Part shown: one piece after another, positions 53,816 through 64,000 of the stretch
How positions within the stretch are numbered: the stretch's first letter is position 1
Layout: every line of letters starts with the position of its first letter
From: Favolaschia claudopus
Lineage: Eukaryota > Basidiomycota > Agaricomycetes > Agaricales > Mycenaceae
NCBI GenBank assembly: GCA_037176885.1
Contig: JAWWNJ010000036.1
Location: 1,364,001 to 1,428,000, forward strand
DNA length: 64,000 nucleotides
Reading direction: 5' to 3'
Program-made: the position numbers and the translations under genes
Notes under the pieces: generated by a model
The model's database searches: none
Seen by the model: only the letters and a program-made list of their open reading frames with translations
What the model was told of the DNA's origin: nothing

Positions 53816-55170
53816 TTAATCGAAGAATGCCCCGCCATTAACCGAAAGCTGTAATTTATGTCAATAGTAGAGACACTTTGAAAGAAAATCCCAGCCAGCT
53901 GCCAAGATAGCCACTCACACATTGGCCTACGCAGTTCACCACTATCAGTTTGTATCCAAAATACCACCACGTACCAGTTATGAACGCGGACTCCTTCGAC
54001 GCAATAAACGAGACAAGGTTCGCAACGTCGGCTGGGACGCTGTACAGGCATATTCAGATTTAGTCAATCTAAATGTGCGGGAGTAAAATGAGGATGAATC
54101 CCACTAACCCGACTCTCCCTAGTGGTCCCCATTTCGTGGCCTGCGCAGAATGTTAGTGAGTCTATTTGTTGAATGGCAACGAAGACAACTCACAGCTTGC
54201 GTAAAGGTACCAGGAGCATTCCCAGTAGCCTCTGCATTACTGGCGTCCAGGTAGTCCACTGCCTCGGGTGGTCGGTATGTTTTTCCTTACGAGTAGGAGA
54301 AGGCATACATAAATCCGTCTGCACAGGTCCCGGGGCGTACGTATTGACGGTGATTCCATGGGCTCCAAATTCTAACGCTGAAAGAGTTCAACGCGATCGC
54401 ACGACGATCAAACTAGATATATTACGCACCAGCAGCCTGCGTCAAGCCTCGTACGGCGAATTTGGAAGCGGCGTAGGCGGCCATGAAGGGTGAGCTTGCT
54501 GTGTTGCAAGTATGAACTTCCGTGAGCCGAAATTGGACGAAAAACGGCAAACAACAAACCTCGCTTTCCAGACGTCGAACACGCCCCGATGATTCTTCCT
54601 CCTCTGCCCTGCTGAATCATCTGTAGCCCCGCGTATTTGTAGCAAAGGAAGACGCCGCGGCAGTTGACGGCCATGGTACGGTCCCAATCGTCGACAGACA
54701 CTGCTGGGTTTAAGCGAATCAAAGTGTAAAGACAATAAAGACGGTTACTTTCGGAGATATTCACCCACTTCACAATTCCAGCATTTGCCACCATCCATTG
54801 AACGATTCGGCATCAAACACCTACTGAAACAAGCACGAGTATGAACACATACCACATCAAGCCCACCATAAACTTTGACAACCTCATCGAAAACTCCTTT
54901 AACTTGTTCCTCGTTCGACACGTCCGCAATATGAGCTGAACTTGCACGATTTTTCGCCTTGATGTCTCCAACCACTTTGAGGAGGATGTCGCGGTTTGAG
55001 GCGATGTCGTTCACAGCTACATCGAAGCCGTCGTCTGCTAGACGGAGAGCAATCTCTTTACCAAGCCCGCGTGCTGAGCCATAATATACGATGAACAAGA
55101 CGGAGGTTCAAGTTCAAGAATGGACGAGACGCGTACCAGCGCCAGTGACGAAGACCGTCCCTTTCGACAT
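53816..55170 (-). CDS. Short-chain dehydrogenase/reductase, 261 aa, 11 exons
   Basis: Exons: 55137-55170, 54853-55073, 54749-54794, 54560-54703, 54430-54498, 54309-54377, 54194-54258, 54109-54140, 53975-54039, 53919-53926, 53816-53848; 786 nt. Classical SDR: cofactor loop TGAARGLG (residues 9-16), N-A-G at about 89-91, catalytic Ser in ACSTSGKR, Y-x3-K in YAASK near residue 157, PGPVQT, C-terminal SVNGGAF. Closest in type to acetoin/diacetyl reductases and 3-oxoacyl reductases; substrate unknown. Exon 10 is 8 nt (GCCAATGT), supported on both sides by phase and motif. The acceptor before exon 3 reads GG instead of AG, so that junction may be miscalled or mutated. Confidence 0.8.
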
Positions 55171-55644
55171 CGCTGTCTGTGGAGAAGAAGGGCTTAGAGA
55201 AAGAGGTCAGGTGGCTCACCATCCGATATCCTCCATTCGATTCCACGCCCACCGGAAATACTTTTTTCAACAGACCAATCTTGAACCAATCAGAAATTCA
55301 ACACAGAAATACGTCAATCTTTGCATCAATTCGGATGATTTGAGCTTTGGTCCCGACGCTCACGCCTTCGGTGAATGCCTGCGTCGCTCCAGAGTCCAAG
55401 CGCACTTGAGCAGCCATATTCAGCTCCTCTGCACGAGACTGAGTGCACAGCAAGATAAAGATCTGGTCGTTTGACACGTACTGCCGCGCAGCGCCCGCAG
55501 GAAGTGCAGATAAATAGCACAGATATAAGAAGGACGCTTCGACGAGAGACGACAGGCATTCCCCCCTCATTCGCACGCCGAGGTTCGCCCTCAATTCTTT
55601 CTCGCGCGCGATAATCGGTCAATTGACGCCATTTTAGCATCACG
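55171..55644. other. Divergent intergenic region
   Basis: Between the SDR start (minus) and the F-box start (plus); no gene. Confidence 0.5.
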
Positions 55645-56836
55645 ATGAGCGCTTTACCCCCTGAACTCGACGATTTTATCGTTGGCCACTTGCACGACGA
55701 TAAGGAATCCCTATCATCCTGTTCCCTCGTGAACATCTCATTCCTCCGCTCCAGCCGCAATCGTTTGTTCAACAAAGTCGCGCTCAATGACTACAATTCC
55801 AAAGTCTTCCTCGAATTGATAGCCTCCCCGCTACAAACTTTCCTCCACTGCATCGAACATCTCACCATCGCACACAACAGTTTTGCTACGGAACTGCTCC
55901 CAGAACTCCCAGTTTTTTCATCGACGAAAACGCTTCACATGCATTACCCGCATGCGAACATGGGCTCTGACGGCGCCCTCACCCAAATGCCTGTGGTCTT
56001 TCCACAAGTCCTGGATCTTGAGATCCTCAGCTCTTACAGCTACTGTCCTCTGCGGGAATCTATCCGCTTCGCCGGATGCTTAACCAAACTTCGCGGGCTT
56101 TCGATTAATTCGGCTGTTCTGGAGGAAGATGGTTCGGCATTCAACTCACCTGTCCCCCCGGAGCTCGAGGTTCTACGCATTGAAGCGCGTCATGGGAGTG
56201 GCGATCCGTTCCCCCAAGTAGTGGATTGGCTCACTGCTTCTTCACCACCATCAAACCTGCGAGCACTTTCTTTGGGGCTTCTCCAACGAGGCAGTCTTCC
56301 CGCAGTCTCGAAACTAATCACCATGCTTGGGCCTCAACTCGTGGCTCTCGACTTGGATTTAGAGTATCGTCTCACATCCAGTAAGTTCCTTGATTGATTT
56401 GCTGAATCAACTCACTCAATATCATCATCGCAAAGCCGACATCGAAACGCACTTAGACCTCTCTCAGAACATCAACCTCCACGATCTCACCATCCACCTC
56501 GGCCTCCGCCGCTATCACGCACCCGGTTCATCGTATCCCCACGCGCCGTGGGCCCTCCTCACCGCCCCCAAGGCTCCAGGCTCAATCAAATCACTCACAA
56601 TCTATCTACGCATCGACTTCAGTGAAATGTTACAGAATTTCGACTGGGACCGATTTAACCGTCTGCTTGAATCCGGATCGCAATATTCCGGTCTTGACCG
56701 GCTGCGGTGGATCGTATACTGTCCCTCGAGCAATATCGCTCCGGCGATTACCTCGCGGTTACCCGTGTGGGCGAAGAAGGGAATTTTGAACGTTTCTGTG
56801 AAGACGGGCCGCGCGTCAACTTCTGGGCTCCGTTAG
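55645..56836 (+). CDS. F-box-like protein, 378 aa
   Basis: Exons 55645-56380 and 56436-56836 (1,137 nt, in phase). The N-terminus ALPPELDDFIVGHLHDDKESLSSCSLV is the short F-box variant common in agarics (LPPEL-DxIIxHLxDD, then SLxxCSLVS), followed by a hydrophobic start of the recognition part (FLHCIEHLTIAHN). Leucine-rich-like strands and a C-terminal LRWIVYCPSS segment follow. Such proteins are thought to be SCF substrate adaptors. The gene appears intact, unlike the one at 4435. Confidence 0.8.
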
Positions 56837-57456
56837 TGTTTTGCAACATTCTGGAAATCGAAATGGCTGACCGAGTGCGGTGACAGATACTCTGAGATTC
56901 GCGCATTGAATGTTGTACATCAGTCCGAATGCTATATATTGAGATTGAAGTCACTGTTATCTTTGAACCGTGTTTCAACAATTCGATGGCTCATCATCAA
57001 AGAGGATCTCCCTGCCACATTTTGCCTCCATCATGAGCTGCGAGGCATCGTACTCTCTCCAGATGCCCAAGAAAGGGAATTCTTGACGTATTAGACGAAG
57101 TGACCGGATTGATTGGAAAAAATTCTCGGGCACTTTCTGCGTTGCCCACCAGCTTCCGATTAACGATCGAAATCCTCCGCTTTTTCTTTCTGTGCCAATT
57201 ATTCGAAAGATTGGTGAGAAAGTGGTCTTATCTCCCATTTCTTGAGCGCTCGGCCACTGTCACCATGCGAGCGAGAAATCTCACCCCAGAGCAGTCCATT
57301 GGCACTCATTGCTCACGTTGAAGAGCTCCTCGCCTACTCAGCTCTCCTCGACTTTCAGCAAACGCAACATCTTTGACCCAGTCAAGTAAAGTATAAACTC
57401 GATTTTGTTGCATGCAGTCTCTTCAGTACCTTTCGATATTGACGAACTACTCCTAC
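56837..57456. other. Intergenic
   Basis: Small ORFs in both strands without recognisable content; upstream region of the peroxiredoxin gene. Confidence 0.45.
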
Positions 57457-58302
57457 ATGGCTCCAGCTATTAAAGTCGGCGACGCTCTTCCCAAGGGCGA
57501 ATTTGGGTACATACCCTGGACTTCTGAACTCGAGAGTCATGTAAATTTTGTCTCCGACATATTCTCGTTCGATGCCTCAACTGAGTCAATCCACTGTCCA
57601 GGTGTCCAGGTTGCATACGGTGTTCGTACGTGTCTCTGTAATTGTCAGCGAACGAACTCATTCATTTACCCATAATTTTTCTCGCACAGCTAGCAGGCTC
57701 AATACCGAAACGGAGCGGAAAGGCAAGAAGGTGGTTTTGTTCTCTGTCCCTGGGGCTTTTACTGTGAGTTTTCAGGCAGAAACTGCTTTTTCTTGAGTAA
57801 ATGCTCCGAGTCTGAAACGCCTTCAGCCCACCTGCCACACCAACCATCTCCCTCCATTTCTGGAGAAATACGACGAATTCAAAGCCAAGGGTGTCGACGT
57901 TATCGCAGTCATCGGCGCCAACGACACCTTCGTTATGAGCGGCTGGACGCGTTTTGAAGGTTGCAAGGACAAGGTTGGTGATACTTTCCGAGTCTTTCGC
58001 GATCTGTGAATTCAGAGTTCTGAGTGTTGCCTGAGATATTGGGCCTCTCCGACGTCGGAGCCAAATGGTCCGCTGCTCTCAATCTTTCGGTCGATCTGAC
58101 TGAAAGAGGCTTGGGCATTCGTACTGGTCGATACGCAATGATCATCGACGATCTTGTTGTTAAATACATCGAGGTAGGCTGAACCGAAGGGACACTTAGT
58201 AGAATATCAATTTAGTGACTTGGACTGTTTTACTCTTAGGTTGAATCCGACCCGCGGGCCGTGACTGTGTCTGGAGCAGATGCGATCTTGGGGAAATTGT
58301 AG
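57457..58302 (+). CDS. Prx5-type peroxiredoxin (AhpC/TSA, PMP20-like), 173 aa
   Basis: Exons 57457-57540, 57610-57625, 57690-57763, 57827-57973, 58036-58173, 58240-58302 (522 nt, in phase). KVGDALPKGEFGYIP opens the fold, KKVVLFSVPGAFTPTCH holds the peroxidatic Cys (about residue 61), then HLPPFLEKYDEFKAKGVDVIAVIGANDTFVMSGW and a TVSGADAILGKL end. It reduces peroxides using thiol donors; relatives are cytosolic or peroxisomal (Asp f 3 type). A second Cys in RFEGCKDK may act as resolving residue; that is a guess. Exon 2 has only 16 nt and gives AYGVP where relatives have ACGIP. An upstream in-frame ATG at 57412 exists but adds sequence outside the fold. Confidence 0.9.
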
Positions 58303-58517
58303 CCGAAGAGGAGATACTTCTGTTTTGCACAGAGTGAATGGTTTTCCTTCCTGCATGATGTATGGCTACGAATTCTATGAATGTCGAATAGTTCTACATG
58401 AAACTTCATCGTCTTCGCTTTTGCCAGAAAGCACAGTTCAATCTTGTCTGGGGGTTAGCTGGTATTTCACACAACATCCGACGGACCTGCGCACCTGAAT
58501 AAATTCTCTGAATTCAT

Positions 58518-60167
58518 TCAGTAACCATCCTCCGATTCGTCATCGTCCGACGAGCTGGCTTTCCAAAAGGGTCCAATGTCGAGACCATCCAGTCTCAGAG
58601 CGTCCAGTCGCTCCCAAATTGCGATCTCGTGGCTCGCCCCCGGCATACGAACACATCGTAGAAAACGCTGATTTATCGGCATATTCCATCGCGACTCCAG
58701 CATCCCACAAAGCGCGTCACCAAACGACCTTGGAATTTTTTCGCAACTAGATAACTCGAATGTGGTCAATTTCGCACAGATGTTGGGGGAAGCGTGACTA
58801 GGAGTTAAAGCGGGGAGTAAACGAGTCACTAGGTCGAGATACTCGACCTCGGACGACACCGATGCGCTATTGTCGAAGCTAAGTTCCAGATGGGAGAGAT
58901 CGGGAGATAGTTGCAAGATGGCAATAACGGTAGCCAGCCCACCCTCATTTTCCGAGATGGAGGTTATCTCCAGACTTTGCAGCTGGCATGCAGAGCGACG
59001 TATGAAGGCGGGAACGTGTTGGATGCAGTAGCCTAGCTGGAGGCTTTCGAGCTTTGGCGTAGAGAGGTACCGGGTAGTATCTGTGAACCAACCCAGTTCG
59101 ATTCGTCGCAGTCGAGGAAGGGTAATCAGATTCGACTCGGAGCCTACAACAGATTCCCTGGGGTACAAGCCTGGTACCTCTAACTCCAAGTCCGTCAAAT
59201 TTTGCATTGCGCTTAAAAGTTCTAGTGCAAGCTCTTCTTCAAGAGTTATACGGAGCGTGGTGAGTCGTGGATAATCAAGCGAGATGTAGGAAGAGTGTCG
59301 GTGTATCCGTAGAAACTCAGGCAGCAACACCTCTTGCAAGTTCGGAGCGACTGCGAAAGCATCCCTGAGGGAAAGCGGCCACGACGATGGTACATTGGAA
59401 CCCCAACTATTGATCTCCAGATGTCGAAGTAGGTCAAGACGGCCGTGGACTTTAGAAAGCAAATTAAAGACACTAGTCTCGGGGTACCCTGACAGTGTCC
59501 CAATAATGAGTCGCACCCATCGATGGCTTTCCGCAATCAAGAGGTTCAGCAGATCTGCTAGATGCTGCGAATGTCGATTCGATTCCGAGTCAGCCGACTC
59601 GTGTAGATGGCATTCCACTGAGATGGAGCTGGCGCGGGAGAGAGATAGCTGGGTTTCGAGAGCCGCCAAAGGATATTCCAGGGGAGGGATGCAACGCACA
59701 TATCCTTTCGAATTCTGGTGCCAGATGTGGTCGCAATTGATGACGATTCGCGACCAAAGGTGTGGATCGGCTCGAGCAACCGCTCTCCAATGTCCATTGA
59801 CGCGACAAAGGCGCCAAGGCGCAATCAACACGTCTCGGCCATTGACCCTCCGCGTGTAATCTTCCTCAGACAATAACGTCCAACGAAATATTTCGCTAAG
59901 AGTCTCGGGCAGAAGACGGGATATGATGTGGGGGACTTCTGCGAGGACCATCGTCATCTCTGGCTGACAACCAGACTTTTGGAGCGCTACAGTAGCGAGT
60001 TCCTGGTGAAGTGAAGTGCTCTTTGCCTCGGGAACCTCTTGCTTCGCGCGAATGGCGTCTATCTGCACTTGGAGCGCCGAAATTTGTTTTGCAAGGGTAG
60101 CATCCGACGTCCGAGCGGGTGCAATCTGAAAGGAGGCATTCCTGGAATCGGTATTACGGTGAGTCAT
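58518..60167 (-). CDS. Large F-box/LRR-like protein, 549 aa
   Basis: A long open frame without visible introns. I start at the ATG at 60167; an in-frame ATG at 60377 would add 70 residues of low similarity. A coiled coil (TLAKQISALQVQIDAIRAKQE) lies before the F-box-like ISRLLPETLSEIFRWTL, then PWRLCRVNGHWRAVARADPHLW, the standard agaric F-box arrangement. Many leucine-rich strands follow (LRHLEINSWG, LTTLRITLEEE, LTDLELEVPGL, LESLQLGYC, LQSLEITSI, LSHLELSFD). It ends in an acidic SSSDDDESEDGY. Probably an SCF adaptor; target unknown. Confidence 0.82.
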   Translation of the reverse strand: MTHRNTDSRNASFQIAPARTSDATLAKQISALQVQIDAIRAKQEVPEAKSTSLHQELATVALQKSGCQPEMTMVLAEVPHIISRLLPETLSEIFRWTLLSEEDYTRRVNGRDVLIAPWRLCRVNGHWRAVARADPHLWSRIVINCDHIWHQNSKGYVRCIPPLEYPLAALETQLSLSRASSISVECHLHESADSESNRHSQHLADLLNLLIAESHRWVRLIIGTLSGYPETSVFNLLSKVHGRLDLLRHLEINSWGSNVPSSWPLSLRDAFAVAPNLQEVLLPEFLRIHRHSSYISLDYPRLTTLRITLEEELALELLSAMQNLTDLELEVPGLYPRESVVGSESNLITLPRLRRIELGWFTDTTRYLSTPKLESLQLGYCIQHVPAFIRRSACQLQSLEITSISENEGGLATVIAILQLSPDLSHLELSFDNSASVSSEVEYLDLVTRLLPALTPSHASPNICAKLTTFELSSCEKIPRSFGDALCGMLESRWNMPINQRFLRCVRMPGASHEIAIWERLDALRLDGLDIGPFWKASSSDDDESEDGY

Positions 60168-60392
60168 AGCTGGATCTTCTGTTTCCAGGTGTACCAGCCG
60201 CTGGAGAGCAAGGAAGAAGCTGGGAAGAAAAAGTTGTGGGCTATTGAATTCAGACGTTGATGCGTTGATGGCCGACTTGCGCAAATCTGCGACGAATTTA
60301 GGATTTTTTTTCCTTTCATAAGACAACGAGGTGCTTGAAGAACCTGAGAGAATGATAGCTGAACTACCCTCGTCCACTTCGATCCACCACCC

Positions 60393-60575
60393 ATGTACAG
60401 CGAAACGGCTACCGACTACGATACTTGCGAGCTTGCCATTTCATTGTCTTCGAAAGACTCAGCACATCTGGAGACGCAGAAAGACGCCGTATCCCTGTGC
60501 AAGACGCCCCTTCGTGAACGAGAACAGCATCTGCGCCCGCCGCTCGTTGGACTTGACGCGGTACTAGAATCCTGA
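60393..60575 (+). pseudogene. Possible F-box N-terminal fragment
   Basis: A 60-residue frame, with KDSAHLETQKDAVSLCKT and LREREQHLRPPLVGL, resembles the coiled start of agaric F-box proteins but stops before an F-box. It sits head-to-head with the large F-box gene. Low confidence. Confidence 0.25.
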
Positions 60576-63500
60576 GCTGCGAAAGTCCGTATGGATCTCG
60601 AGTATGGGGGCGAAGGTATTGGTCACCGTCGTCAACAAGGGAGACGAAGGTAAACGGTGGGCCTCTGTTGGCTCATCCACGCGTCATGTCCCATCGGACA
60701 GCGCGTATGCACCGCCGAAATTCGCCGCCGGAGGGTCATCGAGGGCAGACACAACCGCCCTTCTCATCAAGCCCCACCGACTAAGACCGACATCAAGCCT
60801 ATTCAGCACATCGAGACCTCAATGTGAAGGTGTAGAACGAGATGAAGGAGAAACCACGCTCCGGCCCATTCAGCATGTCGCTTGTAAAGGTATGCTGGAA
60901 ACCGTTGGGTAGCCAGCGCCGCTGCGGTCAGGTCTACCTCTGACATCCTTCGTTCTGACGGATATCCTGACCCCAGCTCGGCGTACGTGCTAACACTGTG
61001 CCTGTGCCCGTTTGAGCGGTAGGCTGTATCGCCATCGACATCGACGTATTGCGAGCCCTGCCTTTGCTCCTGGAGGATAAGGCTCGAGCCGGTCCTGCAG
61101 CGGTCGCCGAATAGTACTTTTGTTTCGTTGCGCTGCTGCGAGAGAGGCCCAACACCTGCGGGTGCGAGGTAGCACATGGCTCCCCGTCAAGAATAAAAGC
61201 CCACGACGATACACCGTCCCCAGGACCTGCAGACCAACGCATCGTTAGCTCGCTCCCCTCTGTCCCGCAACGCAGTACAGCGCACCCTCTTAGTCGGCCG
61301 AGCACAGTGTCGATACATCCCAGGGTGTACTCTGGTCGTCATGACCCACCCGCCCCTCGTCTCGCGACGGCTCGGCGACGCCTGGGGATGAAGCACTACC
61401 TCCGATCGGAAAGCAATCTCTACCGTGAGCGGGTAGCGACGGTCTAGATGGTCATGTCCTCCGAGACTTCGACAAGATTAGCACAACAGATGTCCTGTCG
61501 TATGACGAAAGCTCTCCACGAGCAAATCGTTCTTCTCCTAAACTTGTCGTCATCGCCCGTCTATATCTCCATTCATCCCGCACACCCCTTCGTACGCGTG
61601 CCACACGCCAAGGAAAGAGTGCATGCAGTGCATATACACTTTGATATCGACCCTCCGACCCACCCCACACGGCGGCGGCGCACTCGCTTCCCCTTGAGTC
61701 TCGTAGGGCCGAAGCCAAGGACGACCGGCGCCTCATATATATATCCTCCTTTTCCGACCCCAGGACCGAGAGACATATATCAAAACAGCCGAGGCCGACG
61801 CGAGGAGGCGAGCCTTCAGACCGCACCCCAACGATCTGGACCAATGAAGAATTCCTCTGGATCGGCTTCATCCGCGCTGTAGTACTCATTCCGCTCGTTC
61901 TCTCGTCTTCGTCATCTTCGTCTCCATCTACACCCCAAACCCGCCCCGCACTTGTCGCGTCGTCCCTCGAGCGAGGGGCAAGAAGGGCTGAGGGGGAGGT
62001 CGAATCTTGAAGCATACTACCCCTCTGCCGTTGCATCGACAGACATCATCGTCTTCCAATCCATCCATTTTTGGGCCGCTCCCTCGCAGGTCACTTAGGA
62101 TGCAGGGAGACTATAACGAGCCGAAGGGCATGAAGTTAGGTTTGGGCGGCGCAAGTGGCGGAAGGAGGTAGGAGGAGGCGTGGTGGAAGGTGGTAGTGGG
62201 CGTCTCGCAGAGACGAGATGAGACGAGACACACTCCGCGCACCACAAACTGGTGCCCAGCACATGATCGAAGGCGAGGGGAGCGAGCACTTCTGTGGGAG
62301 TATAGAAGAGGAGAATTGGCGGAGGAGAACAAGGAGGAACTCTTGGATACGTTTTTCGTTTCGGGTGCACGACAAGGCCCTCGCGTCCGGATGTGTGGGC
62401 ATCCATGTCGACGCTGGGATGGATACAGCAGCAACGCATCGGAATTCGGCGCATACGGATAAAAATGCATTGGGGACGGAGAGAGCGAGCGAGCGAGGGG
62501 ATACAGTAACCCCACCACCATCGCCCGCGCTACGCACGGCCGCACAGGACCTCGTATTGCAGAGACGTGCGTCGTCGTCGAACTTCGACGGTGCTGGCCG
62601 CGTGCGTCGTACATCCCGCAGTACCCACGTCCAACACCAAGGCCGGTAGGCACTTCATGTGTAAGGAACATGACTAGTGAAGATGTCTGCTGGATGCGAT
62701 TGGCGCAGCATAAGGTACGTATTCGACCCACCGCACAGGGGAGATCAAATTGCGAGTCATCTCACTCGCCGTGCCTCCAGCCGGCTATGGGAGCGAAATG
62801 AGACTTCATTCTCGTGCGCGCGGAGCGAGGTGCGCAGATTGCGAAGCGGGGGCTGACAGAGCAGAAATCGTCCTGAGATACGAGGCGGTCGAGTGTCGAC
62901 AGATGCGGTACAACTGGGCCAGATAGAGTGGGAGCTGGAGGAAATCAGTCACTGAGTCAGCGGAGGATAGGGATCGAGGCAATGCGCGTACATTGAAGTG
63001 AAATCAAAGGGAGGGTCCTACATATGATGTCCCAGAGCTGGAGCCTGGAGGATGTCCGCCACGACAAAGACTGTCGCGGTGGATCTTGAAAGAAGTAACG
63101 CCGCTAATCAACGTAGCTTGGACCAGTCTAGAGCTAGCTATCATCGGTATTCGAGAGGATAAAAGACTGCGGTCCACTCAAGGGATACCGATATAAGCAG
63201 CTGCCGGATTTGAAAGTAAAAGTGGAGGGAAAGCTGTATGGGCCGATTATGGCCGAATCGGACTGAGCCGGACCGTCCGAAACTCCGACACCCTCCTTCC
63301 ACTCAACTCTCATCATCTCATGTCGTCCGTCTGAATCCCTCCAGAGACTCTCATGGTGTTGGTCTCGACCACACCGCGCAGACGTCTATCCTTGAAATGC
63401 TTTCCTGAATGGCAGACTTCTCAATAGTCAAGAAAAAGAAAAGAAAAAGCTCCCTTCTTGTACTTACTACCAAATACCAATGCTGCGATCGAATATTTGC

Positions 63501-64000
63501 AGTGAGGCACGGATTCTCGTGAGTGTTTTACAAGCGTGGTGTTTAAAGTGTCCTCATGCAGCACCTTTCAATTTTTTGTAGGCAGTGGGTTATTCCATCT
63601 CCCGAATCAAGGTGACCATCGAAAATAAGTATGTTTAAGTAAATTGACATTCCCCGATGGAAGTATCATGCTCGTGGCGACTCGGAGAATTCAACGACAA
63701 TCGAAACCACTGATTCTGATTTAATTCTGATTTTATTGTTGAGTCTCCACGAGTACCGCCTGTGGCCGCTCAGCTTCGCGCACACATCCAGCTCCCAAGT
63801 CGTTCGCATCAGAGCAAGACACCTCTGGAATTTGAATGCCAAGATGTGGACCGTCCGTTGCATCGCGAATTCACGCCATTGTGTATTATGCCGCGCTGGC
63901 GTCGGCCCCGTTTTTTTGGCCCTCGTCTCTCGAGGACTCTTCGTTCCCTTGTAAGGTGTCGTTCCCTCTAACCATTAAATCTCTCTGTGAGCTCACAGAT
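60576..64000. other. Gene-poor right end
   Basis: No gene is recognised. From about 60,650 to 62,700 the sequence is CG-rich with overlapping open frames on both strands and looks like the 47,000-49,250 stretch in texture. From 62,700 to 64,000 nothing is seen; AT content rises near 63,430-63,730. Confidence 0.4.

Overview
This window is nuclear DNA from a filamentous basidiomycete, most likely an Agaricomycete mushroom. The evidence is genes split by many 50-60 bp GT-AG introns, several F-box/LRR genes of the agaric type, and typical agaric families (DUF6699, DUF3602, thaumatin-like, GT90/CAP10, O-fucosyltransferase-like). A chromodomain Ty3 retrotransposon and hAT-like miniature elements fit the same origin. 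The species cannot be told. All gene models were spliced by eye; most were checked by codon phase and by total exon length being a multiple of three.

Left third (1-23,000), repeat-rich. An array of minus-strand tRNA-like repeats plus a C/T-rich tract occurs twice (about 1-3,500 and 18,690-22,500). Between the copies lies an F-box gene broken into three pieces (4435-5370, 9436-10033, 16751-16849) by a ~4 kb element of unknown class and by a complete Ty3/chromovirus LTR retrotransposon (10034-16746). The retrotransposon looks very young: both 467-bp LTRs read the same and are flanked by a 5-bp target duplication. It has a Tf1-like self-complementary primer site, and gag and pol are linked through a third open frame by two canonical -1 slippery heptamers.

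Middle (23,000-45,600), genes with small mobile elements. In order: DUF6699 protein, a 657-bp hAT-like MITE, an 11-exon thaumatin-like gene, a truncated four-helix (MLKL-NTD-like) gene, a DUF3602 protein, an alpha/beta hydrolase, a conserved hypothetical, a type I membrane protein, a two-helix membrane protein, an APH-type phosphotransferase, an O-fucosyltransferase-like enzyme, and a second APH gene in opposite orientation. That second APH copy is broken by a 1,291-bp MITE which itself carries a second copy of the 657-bp MITE; both have perfect 8-bp target duplications.

Right third (45,600-64,000). A 3.8 kb gene-poor tract, a small membrane protein candidate, a GT90/CAP10 glycosyltransferase, a short-chain dehydrogenase with an 8-nt exon, an F-box gene, a Prx5-type peroxiredoxin with a 16-nt exon, a large F-box/LRR gene, and 3.4 kb without a recognisable gene.

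The genes do not form an obvious metabolic cluster. The APH pair flanking the fucosyltransferase-like gene is a local inverted duplication. The most notable material is the retrotransposon's expression and priming signals, the nested MITEs with intact footprints, and the tRNA-like array with covarying acceptor stems.
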